From Beaufortia kweichowensis (Eukaryota; Chordata; Actinopteri; Cypriniformes; Gastromyzontidae), in contig CM032797.1 in the NCBI GenBank assembly GCA_019155185.1, forward strand, positions 1,301,247-1,365,246: a stretch of 64,000 nt of DNA, written 5' to 3'. The notes beneath the pieces were generated by a model, which was not told the DNA's origin, ran no database searches, and saw only the letters and a list, made by a program, of their open reading frames with translations. The position numbers were made by a program, and so were the translations under genes. Positions 20,401 through 32,053 of this stretch are shown here, one piece after another (position 1 is the stretch's first letter; every line of letters begins with the position of its first letter).

Positions 20401-20600
20401 GGGGCAGTTGTAGCCTAGTGGTTAGAGTGTTGGACTAGCTAGCAGATGGTTGCTGGTTTGATTCCCAGTACCAGCAGAAAACAACTGAGGTGCCCTTAAG
20501 CAAGACACCTTACCCCTAATTGCTTTTTATCACTGGTAACTTGTAAGTCGCTTTGAATAAAAGCGTCTGCTAAATGAATTAAATGTAAATGTAAATGTAA
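20401..20600 (+). mobile_element. tRNA-derived SINE with L2-type tail (copy in unit A)
   Basis: The head has pol III A-box-like tagcctagtggttagagtg and B-box-like ggtttgattcccag spacing of a tRNA. The tail aagtcgctttgaataaaagc + gtctgctaaatga + (aaatgt)n is the inverse of the 3' end of the L2 LINE at 28417. The head is not an intact tRNA gene. Confidence 0.85.
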
Positions 20601-20630
20601 CTCATATTACAGCAGGACACTTAACTTACA

Positions 20631-21041
20631 TTAGGACAGTTTAACATAATAATATGTCACACAGTGACTCTCGGCGGCGGCCATCTTGGCCGCGGCAGGA
20701 CTCTCGGCGGCGGCCATCTTGGCCGCGGCAGGACTCTCGGCGGCGGCCATCTTGGCCGCGGCAGGACTCTCGGAGGAGGCTATCTCGACCAGACGGCGGA
20801 GGGGCCGACACCCACAACTGGCCAACACCCAATCCATACAAGCCTCCAAGCCTCCAGACGGCCCCCATCCGGACAGCTTGGCCCATGACGCGTCGTTGAG
20901 CCCCCACAGGAACAGACGCCTCTGGTGGTCTTCGGGGAGCCCCGAGGCCATCCCACAGACGGCGAAGCAAAGGGTGTATGCCTCCACAGATTCCTCCTCC
21001 TGACCCCGGTAGAGGAAGGCCCTTGCGTGGGCGGCCTCCAT
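20631..21041 (-). pseudogene. Duplicated gag-like fragment (unit B)
   Basis: ATG at 21041 starts MEAAHARAFLYRGQEEES and runs through the gag-like domain into three MAAAESPAAAK repeats, then crosses the duplication junction into flank sequence and stops at 20631. Truncated at its C-terminus by the duplication breakpoint; its N-terminal reading is cleaner than in unit A. Confidence 0.7.
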
Positions 21042-21153
21042 CCTGGTGAGAGTGAGAGTGAGAGAGAGAGAGGGAAACAAAAACAGAAAAACAAAAAGAC
21101 AAAAAGACAAAAAACAGACAAATCTTCACGCCTGTGTTTTGGGTCGGTCGTAC

Positions 21154-21527
21154 TGTTGCGGTGCTGGGTGGAAGAGACCAGGACAACAGGGAATGATCTT
21201 CAAAGGAATCTTTACTGGTATTTTCCAACACAGAGAAGGTCCAAATATACAAGAACAATAGGTTTCCAGATAAACAGGGATACGTTCACCATAGAGCAGA
21301 TTTAACCCACGCAACCACATATAACTAACAACATAAAACAACAACGACCGACAGGGAATGAACAAAAAGGCAGACCTTAAATAACACAATCAATGAACAC
21401 TAAATGATAAGAAACAGGTGCAGGTGATAACAAACTAACTGGTGAAAACGAGATTACAAAATGGTGAACAGGTGGTGAGGTGCAATGCATTATGGGAACT
21501 GAAGTCCAAACAGGCAGAATCGTGACA
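21154..21527 (-). repeat. Third LTR copy (unit B), 29 bp shorter
   Basis: Same termini as the other two LTRs, but the segment aaggtgcaggatgaaaaaac and following bases are missing near its upper end, an apparent deletion between two gtccaaa repeats. Flanked by caaac as in unit A, so it arose by duplication and not by a new insertion. Confidence 0.9.
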
Positions 21528-22261
21528 CAAACAAAATGTGATTGTTATTATAGCTTGATATAAAAAAAGTTTAAAAAGTGACTTCACTTCAACACAAACA
21601 TATGAGACACTGCACAGATTTAAAGACCAAATGACCAGCTCATTGCTGTGGTCGGACTAATATAAAAGTCTTTGCTAAGTGGGTTAATTGTGATGTCGGC
21701 ACTAAAGGGGACAACAGTTCAGTGTTAAGGTTCTTTTTTTAAGGTCATGTTCTAGAATAATAATCTGTATCTTTTGTTGTGAGAGTACCACATTATACAA
21801 CTAGATATTAGGGGCTGGAGAAAATCATCTGTTAATGTGAAAAAGGAAATTTACAATGCTATCAGATGTGTGACTGATTTAATTCAACAGAATAAACAAG
21901 ATATATCTGATTACGTAAGAAAAACAGATAAACAATATGGCTTTAAGGCTCCTCCTCCTTCACAGGTAACAAGTTAAAGTAAAACTATTACAGCAGGAGC
22001 CTATATTTATAAGAACTATAAATATTTACCCTATTCTGTGCTCAGAGGAAGTGTGTAATGAACTCACAAACAAGACTTTGTGTATCATATGATATAAAAG
22101 AGAGAGAACATGTTAATCAAAATGTTACCTGCTGAAGTAACAATCAAAAGGGGACTGTTTTGATAGTTTGATCTAAAAAAGGGTAAACAGACTGTTTGTC
22201 TTCTCAAAATAAAATTACTGACCTCAGGCAAGCGCAGATTTGTGTCAGAGAAAAAGATTAA

Positions 22262-22462
22262 GGGGCAGTTGTAGCCTAGTGGTTAGAGTGTTGGACTAGC
22301 TAGCAGATGGTTGCTGGTTTGATTCCCAGTACCAGCAGAAAACAACTGAGGTGCCCTTAAGCAAGACACCTTACCCCTAATTGCTTTTTATCACTGGTAA
22401 CTTGTTAAGTCGCTTTGAATAAAAGCGTCTGCTAAATGAATTAAATGTAAATGTAAATGTAA
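22262..22462 (+). mobile_element. tRNA-derived SINE with L2-type tail (copy in unit B)
   Basis: Near-identical to 20401-20600 and in the same position relative to the flank, therefore a duplicate and not an independent insertion. Confidence 0.85.
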
Positions 22463-22639
22463 CTCATATTACAGCAGGACACTTAACTTACATTAGGACA
22501 GTTTAACATAATAATATGTCACACAGTGACTTTAAAGACCAATTGTGCAGCTTATTGCTGTGGATGGACTAATTTAAAAGAAACGTTCATTTCTGAGACA
22601 AATAACAGTTGCACTTATTTTATTTACAATGTACTTACC

Positions 22640-23065
22640 CAACAAAATACTGCAAATGTATTTAAAGTACTTGAAAAGGTAGTTTCATCACAGCTATGCT
22701 CCTACCTCCAGGAATGGAATCTGTGAAGAATTCCAGTCAGGATTTGGAGCCCATCACAGTGCAGAGACTGCTCTGATCAGAGTTACAAATGATTTGCTCT
22801 TGTCATCTGATCGTGGCTGCATCTCATTAGTTGTATTGCTAGATCTTAGCGCTGCCTTTAACACCATTGATAATAACGTACCTTTAAATAGACTTAAAAC
22901 TTATGTCGGCATTAGTGGAATCACATTAGAATGGTTTAAATCTTGGTTCATACCTATCTGACCACTTTCAATATGTAGCAATAAACAATGAAAAAAATTA
23001 CCGATCACAAGTCCAGTACGGGGTACCACAGGGATCAGTTCTAATACCTCTACTTTTTGTAGGAT
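22640..23065 (+). pseudogene. LINE reverse transcriptase fragment (CR1/L2-like)
   Basis: The plus strand reads VLEKVVSSQLCSYLQEWNL, QSGFGAHHSAETALIRVTND, VVLLDLSAAFNTID, GISGITLEWFKSWF and GVPQGSVLIPLLF with several frame changes. These are RT blocks 2 to 4. Block 5 with the catalytic YADD is absent. It ends just before the first recognisable NLR exon. Confidence 0.75.
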
Positions 23066-23196
23066 TAAATTTTCCAGGTAGGATTGTGTCTGTGTGTTCT
23101 GCAGTTATCATTTGTGTCATCTTACTGTGGGAGTAAAGACTTATCCAGTGGAGAAAACTACAGTAGCTGTGTGTGTGTGCGTGCGTGCGTGTTTAG

Positions 23197-23398
23197 GAAC
23201 TTGAGCACAAAATCATCTCTCTGATAAAGAAAGAGCTGAAGATCTTTAAGACACTACTGAGTCCAGATTCCCCATCATGCTGTGAGAGAGAGGAGGAGGA
23301 TGAAGATCAGATCAGAGTCAGAGAGGATCTTCTGAAGATCACACTGCACGTCCTGAAGAAAATGAAGCAGACAGACCTTGCTAACACACTACAAACTA
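23197..23398 (+). pseudogene. NLR N-terminal linker exon
   Basis: Acceptor gtgtttag before 23197 and donor gtaaga after 23398. Encodes a helical acidic segment (ISLIKKELKIFKTLLSPD, then CCEREEEDEDQIRVRE, LKITLHVLKKM) that precedes FISNA in fish NLRs. The exon itself is open. Confidence 0.75.
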
Positions 23399-23499
23399 GT
23401 AAGAGAGTTATTAATATATTCCTGTGGATTATATTTCTTTACATTTAATTGACATATTTGTGGCATTAACATCCATTTCCACCATTTTTGTTCATTTGG

Positions 23500-25636
23500 A
23501 CTCGCCCCTTTGTGCATGAAGAAACACAAATGCAGATTAAAAGATAAGTTTCAGAGAATGAAGGAAGGAATATCAAGTCAAGGAAGCTCAAGACTTGTGA
23601 ATGAGATCTACACAGAGCTGTACATCACAGAGGGAGGAAGTGGAGAGATGAATAATGAACATGAGGTGAGACAGATTGAGACAGCATCCAGAAGACCAGA
23701 GACACAAGAAGCGGCAATCAAATGCAATGACATCTTTAAAGTCTTACCTGGACAAGACAAAGTCATCAGAAGTGTGTTGCTGGAATTGGAAAAACAGTCT
23801 CTGTGCAGAAGTTCATTCTGGACTGGACTGAAGGAAAAGCAAATCAGGATATTCACTTCATATTTCCATTTCCTTTCACAGAACTGAATCTGATGAAGCA
23901 TAAAAATATCAGTCTGATGAATCTTCTTCATCAGTTCTTCACTGATACAAAAGAACTGAGACCAAGAGACTTTGATGACTATAAAGTTTTGTTTATCTTT
24001 GACGGTCTGGATGAGTGTCGACTTCCTCTAGATTTCTCAAACAATCTGAGTTTGTTTGATGTAAGTGAATCAGCTTCAGTGGATGTGCTGCTTACCAACA
24101 TCATCAGAAGAAATCTGCTTCCTTCTGCTCTGATCTGGATCACCTCTCGACCAGCAGCAGCCAATCAGATTCCTCCTGAGTATGTTGATCAACTGACAGA
24201 TGTACGAGGCTTCAAAGACCCTCAGAAGGACGAGTATTTCAGGAAGAGAATATATGATCCGAGTCTGGACAACACAATCATCACACAAATTGTTAAAGAT
24301 ATAATCAAGAAAATATATTATCCTTTATTCTGTCTTTATAAAGCTTAAGAGTTGCAAGCATAGACTATTGTTTCATGCATTAACGTTTGTTCCTTCTATG
24401 TAAGTGTGTGTTCCTGTTTCATTATTATGCTTGAACTTTTGAACTCACACTGTTTGCAGAACCAAGGCTGTTAAGAGGCCCACACTTGTAATGCTTATCT
24501 TTAACTTCTGTGCACATGTTTCTTTTCATTTGCTTATGGGAGTTGTTTTACACAATAAAAAGGCTGCAAGTGAGAGAGAGTGACAGAGAATCTTTCTGAA
24601 GATCTCAAAGCTGCTCTCTCCCTCGCGAGTAAACACCAGTCTTGGTCTGATTGTTGTTCTTTATTGATAGAGGTTTTAAGAAATAGACCTATCACACATC
24701 AAATCATCAAGAAGTCTGTACATCATGTTTCACATCCCAGTCTTCTGCTGGATTTCAGTCACTGTTCTAGAGACAATGTTGAGTGAATCAGAGAGAGCAG
24801 AGATCCCCAAGACTCTTACTCAAATGTTCACACACTTCCTGATCTTTCAGACCAAACTGAAGAGCCAGAAGTATGATGGGAAATGTGAGGTAGATCTTCA
24901 GCAGGCTAGAAAGAGTCTGTTGAAAACTGGCTTTTCAACAGCTGGAGAAAGGGAACCTGATCTTCTATGAGGAGGACCTGAGACAGTGTGACATTGATGT
25001 CAGAGACGCATCAGTGTACTCAGGAGTTTGTACTCAGATCTTCAGAGAGGAGTTTGCACTTTACCTGGGGAAGGTCTTCAGCTTTGTGCATCTGAGCATT
25101 CAGGAGTTTCTCGCTGCTTTTTACAGGTTCATGGGTTTTTTTCAAGAGAAAGAAAAAGAATCAAGTGTGATTGATTTACTGAAGAGAGAAGTGGACAAGG
25201 CCTTACAGAGTGAAAATGGACATCTGGATCTTTACCTCAGATTTCTTCTGGGTCTCTCACTGAAGTCCAATGAAACAATCTTACGAGACCTGATGACACA
25301 GACAGAAAGAAGCTCTGACAGCAAACAGGAAATAGTTGAGTATGTTAAGATGAAGATCAGAGAGAATCTCTCTCCAGAGAAATCCATCAATCTGTTTCAC
25401 TGTCTGAATGAACTGAATGATCATTCTCTAGTGCAGGAAGTCCAAACATACCTGAACAGAAGAGATAAATCTAGTTTGTCTGGAGTCAGGCTGTCTACTG
25501 CTCAGTGGTCAGCTCTGGTGTTTGTGTTACTGAACTCAGAAGAGAAGCTGGATGAATTTATACTGCAGAAATATGATCGATCAGATGAATGTCTTCTGAG
25601 TCTGCTGCCAGTGATCAAAGCATCCAGAAAAGCTGA
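23500..25636 (+). pseudogene. NLR FISNA-NACHT exon
   Basis: FISNA region: GISSQGSSRLVNEIYTELYI, EGGSGEMNNEHEVRQIE, CNDIFKVLPGQDK. The frame is lost at about 23785, immediately before the Walker A loop, whose AGIGKT is readable in the next frame (about 23792). Walker B is intact (VLFIFDGLDE, about 23995) as is the sensor-like LIWITSRPAAA. An insertion interrupts at about 24310-24690. Downstream the winged-helix part reads FCWISVTVLE, KTLTQMFTHFLIFQ, loses frame at about 24950, and finishes in an open 208-codon stretch (25014-25640) with REEFALYLGKVFSFVHLSIQ. Donor gtgagt follows 25636. Confidence 0.8.
24310..24690 (+). mobile_element. Insertion of about 380 bp in the NACHT exon, LTR-like
   Basis: Protein homology stops at about 24310 and resumes at about 24690. 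Between them is non-NLR sequence with a TATA-like tataaagc (about 24337), AATAAA (about 24556) and gaga-rich and ctttattgatag segments, which resembles a small solo LTR. Ends and a target duplication were not resolved; some of the host sequence around atcacaca seems repeated on both sides. Confidence 0.45.
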
Positions 25637-26008
25637 GTGAGTCATTTAACTGCCTTTTAATCTTACAACTAAAACTAAAAAGTTCATGAAAGCTTTTACT
25701 ATTTTTATTTAGGTTTGTGTAATGTACGTAACAGAATGTGTGTCTTCTCTCACCAACAATAATAAACACAGTTATGTGCTAGTGTTAAAGGGAGGAAAAG
25801 GTTAAGTGTTGTCAGTGTTTGGTCCTGACAGCAGATATCACAGTGTTTCTGTGTGACTCAATGATGTTAATAGCTGTCAGCTTAACCGGTGAGAAGATGC
25901 TCTTACATCTGTTTACAGGTTTAGGTGATCAGGTGTTGTGTGACCCAGAGGACCAGAGACAGTTAAAAACTGTCAGATCTACTGTTGTTGTAAATTATAG
26001 CAGAGAAG
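25637..26008. other. NLR intron, first part
   Basis: No feature seen apart from the donor at 25637. The DIRS derivative begins at its right end. Confidence 0.5.
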
Positions 26009-27834
26009 GTCTAGGTTACGTCTGTAACCCCAGTTCCCTGATGGAGGGAATGAGACGTTGTGTTGATGACGACACTAGGGGTTCGCCCTTGAGAACCTAT
26101 TACATCGGATTTGAACTTGAAAGTGCCAATGAACTTGGTGAATGGAATTAGCATGCCATTCTTGGGCACAGCCGGAGGAGCCGCTGGACACAGTGAAGTA
26201 CTTGGAAGTTCCCATCCTTTGGAAAGGACAGACACTAAGGAGGCCATAGCTCACCGAGGGGGGAGTATCTTTGGTGAAGAGAGAAATACAGCCTTACAGA
26301 GAAGGCATGAGGGAACCAGTTGTGGAGATATACTCAGACGGGCCCACCCCAGGCAGGGGGAGGTCATAGTGTGGAGCACCAGCTCAGATACAGGGGCTTA
26401 CCTGGGAGCAGGGCGAGCATCCTCAGTATCTAGCTAGGTCCGCTTGGTCCGCTCCACCTGGCCTGCCACCTGTGTGGTTAGTGATGGAAGGGATGCCAAC
26501 CTAGTCACCTGAGGGGGGCTGTTGATGTCTGCCAAGGTGGTGCCTTGGGCCAGTGCCCATGAGGATCTGGTGGAGTGAGCTCGAACACCAAATGGGCACG
26601 GCAGATCATGGGATCGGTATGCGGTCGTAACCCTAACCCTATGGGGCTCGAATGGGGCTCTCTGAAGGCCCATAAGGACCACAGCGATATCCCAAGTGTC
26701 TCTCCTGGACCACCAAAGTGGACATCGTGCGACCCAGGGCTCGTGCCGTCACCTTAGTCGCTCGGAGGGCGAGGTCAGTGGTGGTGTGGAGTTCCTGTAT
26801 TACCGCTGGGTCACTGCCACCCTCGTGCAGCTTTTTCAGCGCCTGGTGGACCTGCAGGATGGCCATGGCGTGCAGGGCAGAGGCAGCTTGACCCGCAGCA
26901 GTGTAGGCTTTCGCCACGACAAAGAGACCTTACACACCTTGGAAGGGAGCCTTGGTCGACCCCTCCAGGTGGAGGCGGTCTGTGGGCAGAGATGCAGGCC
27001 AGGAGCATGCTGAGAAGGATGCTCTCCAGCTCTTAGACAGCTCCTCGTGTACCTCGGAGAAGAAAGGCACTGGGGCAAAGCGTGGCTTGGAGCAACGACC
27101 GGAGCCCAGATACCATTCATTGCCCACATCCATTGCAACCTAATGTCCGTGACGGCACGAGATAGCACGGCTGTCATCTCTGTATCCGCTTCCTCCTGAG
27201 CTCGACCACCAGAAAGCAGACGCTCCAAGGATTCCCCCTCAGCATCCAATAACAGCAGGTCATCCTCCGATGCTGAGAAAGTCACCGAGATACCTCCCCC
27301 AACTCGGATGGGGAGAAAGACGCTCCCGGCGGTGAAACTTCCATGGAAGTCCCCATATCACTTGCATCACTCACCGAACCGCCTGCCGAACGGGAAGCAA
27401 ATGCACTCGAGGCAGACTTCGTGCCCATCAGAGGGAGCGATGTACACCCACGAGTGCTAACACGGAATGACATCCCGAGAGATGTAAACCGGTTTGAGGA
27501 AATTTACTCTTTTAGTACTCTGGCTGAATCTGCTGAAGCGTCCAGGGGATGATGTCATTTGAGAACGATTCGCTGAATGCGCCCTCACGCCAACAGAATC
27601 TTTTTTTTAAAACCTTAATAGTAAGCTTCATAGTCTCCAAAGAACAAAAACTGTTTGAATGGAGCATGCCATCTCCCTTTTATACTCGTATGCACGGGGA
27701 GGAGAATGGCATGCAAATTCCATTCGCCAAGTTCATTGGCACTTTGAAGTTAAAATCGGATGTAATAGGTTCTCAAGGGCGAACCCCTAGTGTCACCATC
27801 GACACAACGTCGCATGACTAACAGAAAGGGAACT
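26009..27834 (-). mobile_element. Internally deleted DIRS derivative (non-autonomous)
   Basis: Inverted repeats of about 125-150 bp (26009-26162 and 27706-27834) share atgagacgttgtgt-like, cactaggggttcgcccttga and ccaatgaacttgg segments; their outermost bases differ, as in DIRS. On the minus strand, gag remains (about 27285 to 26640) are followed within about 100 bp by the last part of a tyrosine recombinase (26434-26600), so RT, RNase H and most of YR were lost in one internal deletion. The element is about 1.8 kb and sits in the NLR intron, opposite to the NLR. It belongs to a different DIRS family from the 5970 element. Confidence 0.8.
26434..27285 (-). pseudogene. DIRS gag remains joined to YR C-terminus
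   Basis: Gag is recognisable at 26639-26917 from LHTTTDLALRATKVTARALG and MSTLVVQERHL, which is characteristic of fish DIRS gag; more N-terminal gag (acidic, DDLLLLDAEGESLERLLSGG) is at 27128-27285 in another frame. The frame at 26434-26682 contains PFGVRAHSTRSSWALAQGTT, carrying the HxxR box of a DIRS tyrosine recombinase, without the terminal Tyr region in frame. Not functional. Confidence 0.75.
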
Positions 27835-28416
27835 GACTTTATGTGTGCAACTTGAGTAAACATGTTTATATCTGTAGCGAAAGTCGGGGAATAGGTCGTT
27901 AACACACTATTCTCCGTAGGGAATTGTTGATTTAGCTCAAAGGAAAAATACGTATAGTTAATCGTCATCAAGTATACATATTTTGTAGTATCTGAGCAGC
28001 AGGAGGGGCGACACAATCCCGTGTGGTCATCTCGCGGGCACACCGCGATCATCTCGGCCCTAAGTATATCTTCCTGGCCTGCTTCACAGGGCCACTGAGC
28101 ATGTAGCAAAATCTAAGCAGTTTAAGTGACAGTTGTCTGCAAGCATAACCAAGCACAGAGACATTCATGGCGATTACAAATGGTGTTTATTAAAACTAAA
28201 ACTACTATTTACACGCACAGCTATACAAAGCTGTACTAAAACACGCAAACATCAAACACATATGAACCAAAGGAAAGGGAGCAAGAGAGTGAGAGAAAGT
28301 GAAAGGTCTGAAGAGAGAGAGAAAGAGAGAGAGCGAGAACGGCAGATTTAAACAGTTCCTGAGTGAACCATCAGACTTTAGAATCACCGTTTAACAAAGG
28401 GGCGCTGCTTAACTCG
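27835..28416. other. NLR intron between DIRS derivative and L2 LINE
   Basis: No gene. Contains a GA-rich simple stretch at about 28308-28341. Confidence 0.5.
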
Positions 28417-29870
28417 TCTACATTTACATTTAGGCATTTAGCTGACGCTTTTATCCAAAGCGACTTACAATAGTAGGAGACAATGAAGCGATACATCAGA
28501 AGCGGCAACAATAGTACTAAGAAGTGCTTTGCTAAGTTTACAATGTTTTGCAGTGCTAGATAAGTACCTGTAGAAGAAGAAAGAGAGGGGGTTTTTTGTA
28601 TTATGATGTCAGGTGTTCGTGGAAGAGGTGTGTTTTTAGTTGTTTCTTAAAGGAGGTGAGGGATGTGGCAGAACGGATTGCGTTAGGGAGATTATTCCAC
28701 AAGCCGGGGACAGAGAAGGAGAAGGAACGAGAGAGAGATTTAGTGCCCTTCTGTGAGGGTACCACCAGTCGGCGTTCGTTCGTTGAGCAATTTGTGATGG
28801 TTTTAAATGTCAGCATTAGTGATTTAAATTTAATGCGGGCAGCAACCGGTAGCCAATGGAGAGAGATGAAGAGAGGTGTGACATGTGTGACACTCTTTTG
28901 GGTTCCTGGAAAACAAGTCTAGCTGCTGCGTTCTGTATCATCTGAAGTGGTTTGATTGCTCGTGCAGGAAGACCAGCCAGGACAGCATTGCAGTAGTCCA
29001 GTCTGGAGATTACCAGGGCTTGGACTAGCAGTTGGGCGTCATGCTTAGTGAGATATGGCCTGATCTTCCTGATGTTGTAGAGTGCATATCTACAAGACTG
29101 ATATCCTTGAGATGTGTTCGGTAAAGGACAGCTGGTCATTGAAGATAACCCCAAGGTTTCTTACGGATTTAGATGGTGTAATGGTAGTGTTGCCAATTTG
29201 AATTGTGAGGTTGTGTTGCGTTGCAGGTGAGGCCGGAAGTACCAGGAGCTCAGTCTTGGCAAGGTTTAGCTGAAGGTGGTGTTCAGTCATCCAAGATGAG
29301 ATGTCTTTCAGGCAGGCTGCAATGCGTGATGCTATTGTGGGATCATCTCCCTGGAAGGAGAAGAAAATCTGGGTGTTGTCAGCATAGCAGTGGTAACCAA
29401 AGCCATGTGATTGAATGATGGGTCCCAGGGATGTTATGTAGATAGAAAAGAGGAGTGGTGCAAGAACAGATCCCTGAGGAACACCAGTGGCCATGGGATG
29501 GGCTTTGGACAGCCCCCCATTCCATGACACCCTGAAGGACCTGTCTGAGAGGTAAGATTTAAACCACCGGAGTGGGGTACCTGTGATCCCTAGTGATGAG
29601 AGGGATGTCAGTAGGATCTGGTGTTTAACTGTGTCAAAGGCAGCAGAAAGATCCAGCAAGATGAGGACAGACGATTTTGACTGGCTTTTGCCAGTCGCAG
29701 TGCCTCAGTGACTGACAGAAGCGCAGTCTCAGTGGAGTGGTTGCTCTTGAAACCGGACTGTCTTTTGTCCAGTAGGTCGTTCTGGGATAGAAATGGATAC
29801 TTGCATCGGTTTCGGTTGTGCTGAAGTGTCTGTGTGCTGAAAGTCTTTGTGTGGTTTCCAAAAAGATGTT
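28417..29870 (-). mobile_element. L2-clade LINE, 5'-truncated, minus orientation
   Basis: The 3' end on the minus strand is the tail gtaagtcgctttggataaaa ... ctaaatgtaaatgta at 28419-28475. Upstream the RT is readable: QSGFKSNHSTETALLSVTEA and LLDLSAAFDTVKHQIL (frame 29090-29659), GVPQGSVLAPLLFSIYI, an active-site box reading YADN where YADD is expected, LNLAKTELLVLP and NLGVIFNDQLSF. Reading-frame changes at about 29640 and 29120. Endonuclease and ORF1 are missing. This LINE's tail matches the SINE tails at 20.5 and 22.4 kb. Confidence 0.9.
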
Positions 29871-30559
29871 GAAACTGTGTTAATGTCCGCCATTGGAGGT
29901 CCCAAACAAAGTTTGGGAGTCAGCGTGAGTGGTCTTCCCTCCCCCCTCAGGGGGAGGAGTGGAGCTCATGCAGACGTCAGGTAGAGCAGGAATAGAAGTG
30001 CAAAGAGAAGAGCGAGATCTGAAGTTGCTCTGCAGTTTTATCCTCAAAAAGGTCACACCCTATGATGTAGTGGGGTAAGGTTTCTTGTCCCTTTTCACAA
30101 CTTATTTGCAGGCTCATGGCTCTATGGCACATGTGCAAATATCAAACCATATTATTGTAAAAAGAATATGATGCATGTTATGGTAACATAACATGCACCA
30201 TAAGAAAGGAAATGTTCAAAGCTTTCTATGGGTAGTAAATATGGCAGTGTTTGGATTACATTAAGTTTCTTTCCCCTGCATGAACAGAATTAAAACCTAA
30301 CACAACCTACATATCTACTGGTTAAAGCAAGGTTAACATTTACAGAAGGCAAAGTATAAACAAACACTATACATACATGTACTAAAGGACCCATTTTGTG
30401 GCATACAAAGGGAAAAGGATTTTTCCTACATTGTTTTAAGATGTTTAAGTTTATTCATCCCATGTCCATGGAATTCCTTTGAAGCTCAGGGGGTCTCCCC
30501 TGGCTAGCCTCAAAGGGTCATAAACCTGTTAAAAGGGACAGACTCTTTGGAGCCGATGG
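29871..30559. other. NLR intron, featureless
   Basis: No coding or repeat structure identified before the hAT target duplication at 30560. Confidence 0.4.
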
Positions 30560-31843
30560 GGTTAGGGCAGCGGTCTCCAACCTTTTTTAAACCACGGACC
30601 GGTTATGTTTTAAAAATATTTACACGGACCGGCTGGTGGGGATGAAGCCTATTACTGTGAATAAATAACTACTTATTACGTACTTATTTATTTTTAATTT
30701 ATTTAACATTTAATTTACATTAAATCATCAAACTGCGCATTCATGCCAACTGCATAAAAATAAAACATCACAAAGACAATTTAATTTAAATCGTCAAACT
30801 TGGCCGTCATTGCGAACTCATACAACTAGGCCTAAATAAAACATTACAAACAAAGTCCATTTATTTTACATTAAATCGTCAAACTTCGCCGTCATTCAAA
30901 CATTATACATTTATTTGAAATGACGGGGGAAGTTTGAAAATTAAATTAAATGTACTTTTTAAAATGTTTTATCTAGTTAATTTAATTTAAATCTAGTCAA
31001 TTTAATTACTTTCAATTTTCAAACTTCCCCGTCATTTCAACTTCATACAACAACTAAATAAACACTACAAACAAAGTCAATATAATTTACATTAAATTGT
31101 CGAACTTTGTCCTCATTCCAACTGTAACTTATAACGTTACAAACAAAGCCATTTACAAACTCACCTTAACCCAATTAATGGGAGCCTTGGGCTTGTTTCC
31201 CTGCAATAATACTGTCCAAACGAGGAGGGATGGGTGACAGTGAAATGCGAAGTATGTTGTCCAGCCTGTTTCGTAACTTTGTTTTTGTTGCTGTCAGTAC
31301 AGAAAACCCTGCTTTGCAAAGGTATGAACTTGGAAAAGGGAGTAAACATTTAAGAGCCTTCGCCGCTATCGCTGGATATTTCTTTTTTAATTTTATCCAG
31401 AAGCCTGCAAGGGAGGATGTTAGGGCTGTGACTGTGGCAGATTTTTACCACTGCCGTGGGAATGGACCAACTATCGTCGGTGCCGCGGTGTTGGGGGCGG
31501 GGCGACATATTTATGTGTATAATTTTTAAACAAAAAATAAATGAGACACAAACATCTATGTTGCGAGAAATGTGCGTGTTTATTTTAACACTTCTACGTC
31601 AGTGAACACACAGCCTGCACAACATTAAAATAGGCTACTAACTAAAATAAATATAAAAGAAATAATACAGTTAAATAAGACAGTAACCTAAATAAGACAT
31701 ATTTACGTAACAAATATGGGCGTAATAACTTAAATCACATGCTGGAAAATCTGTGCAGGTCTGTTATCAATTAGAACATAAACAAATAAAAAAATCCTAT
31801 CGAAACAAACGCTTTGAGCCTACCTTGGCTTTTCTATACAGAT

Positions 31844-32053
31844 TTATACAGATATGTTTTTTGACAGAAAAACTAACATGTTGACATTGTCCGGTTTAAG
31901 AGAGGACCTCATTGATGTTACAATGTTTCCAGCCGCACTGAACACGCGTTCAGACTGTGTGCTCGTTGCGCAAATGCACAGATACTTTTTAGCACCAACA
32001 CCAACCTGACCAGCTAGGCGTTTGCGATCACAGAAACGTGACAACACTTGCAC
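31844..32053 (-). pseudogene. hAT transposase C-terminal dimerisation domain
   Basis: 69-codon frame ending in the conserved hATC pattern: ATSTQSERVFSAAGNIVTSM, RSSLKPDN and MLVFLSKN. This domain mediates dimerisation of hAT transposases. The rest of the enzyme is missing upstream because the L1 insertion and deletions removed it. Confidence 0.85.

Larger units (their letters stand above)
18804..22531. repeat. Direct tandem duplication, two units of about 1.86 kb
   Basis: Unit A (about 18804-20667) and unit B (20668-22531) carry the same order: end of the 33-bp repeats, gag-like domain, leader, LTR, then about 1 kb of unique flank with a SINE. At 20660-20670 the flank (cacacagtgac) passes directly into the retrotransposon repeat (tctcggcgg); at 22531 the same flank continues normally (cacacagtgactttaaagac). 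The junction shares gact with both partners. Copies differ by a few small indels and a 29-bp deletion in the unit-B LTR. Confidence 0.9.

Noticed and set aside
20401..20475. tRNA gene
   Set aside because: A and B boxes are present, but the cloverleaf is incomplete and the sequence continues into an L2-like tail, so it is a SINE.
26624..26640. Interstitial telomere repeat (ccctaaccct)
   Set aside because: Only about two units, inside the DIRS derivative.
28601..28922. Plus-strand ORF of 108 codons
   Set aside because: Antisense shadow of the L2 LINE 3' region.
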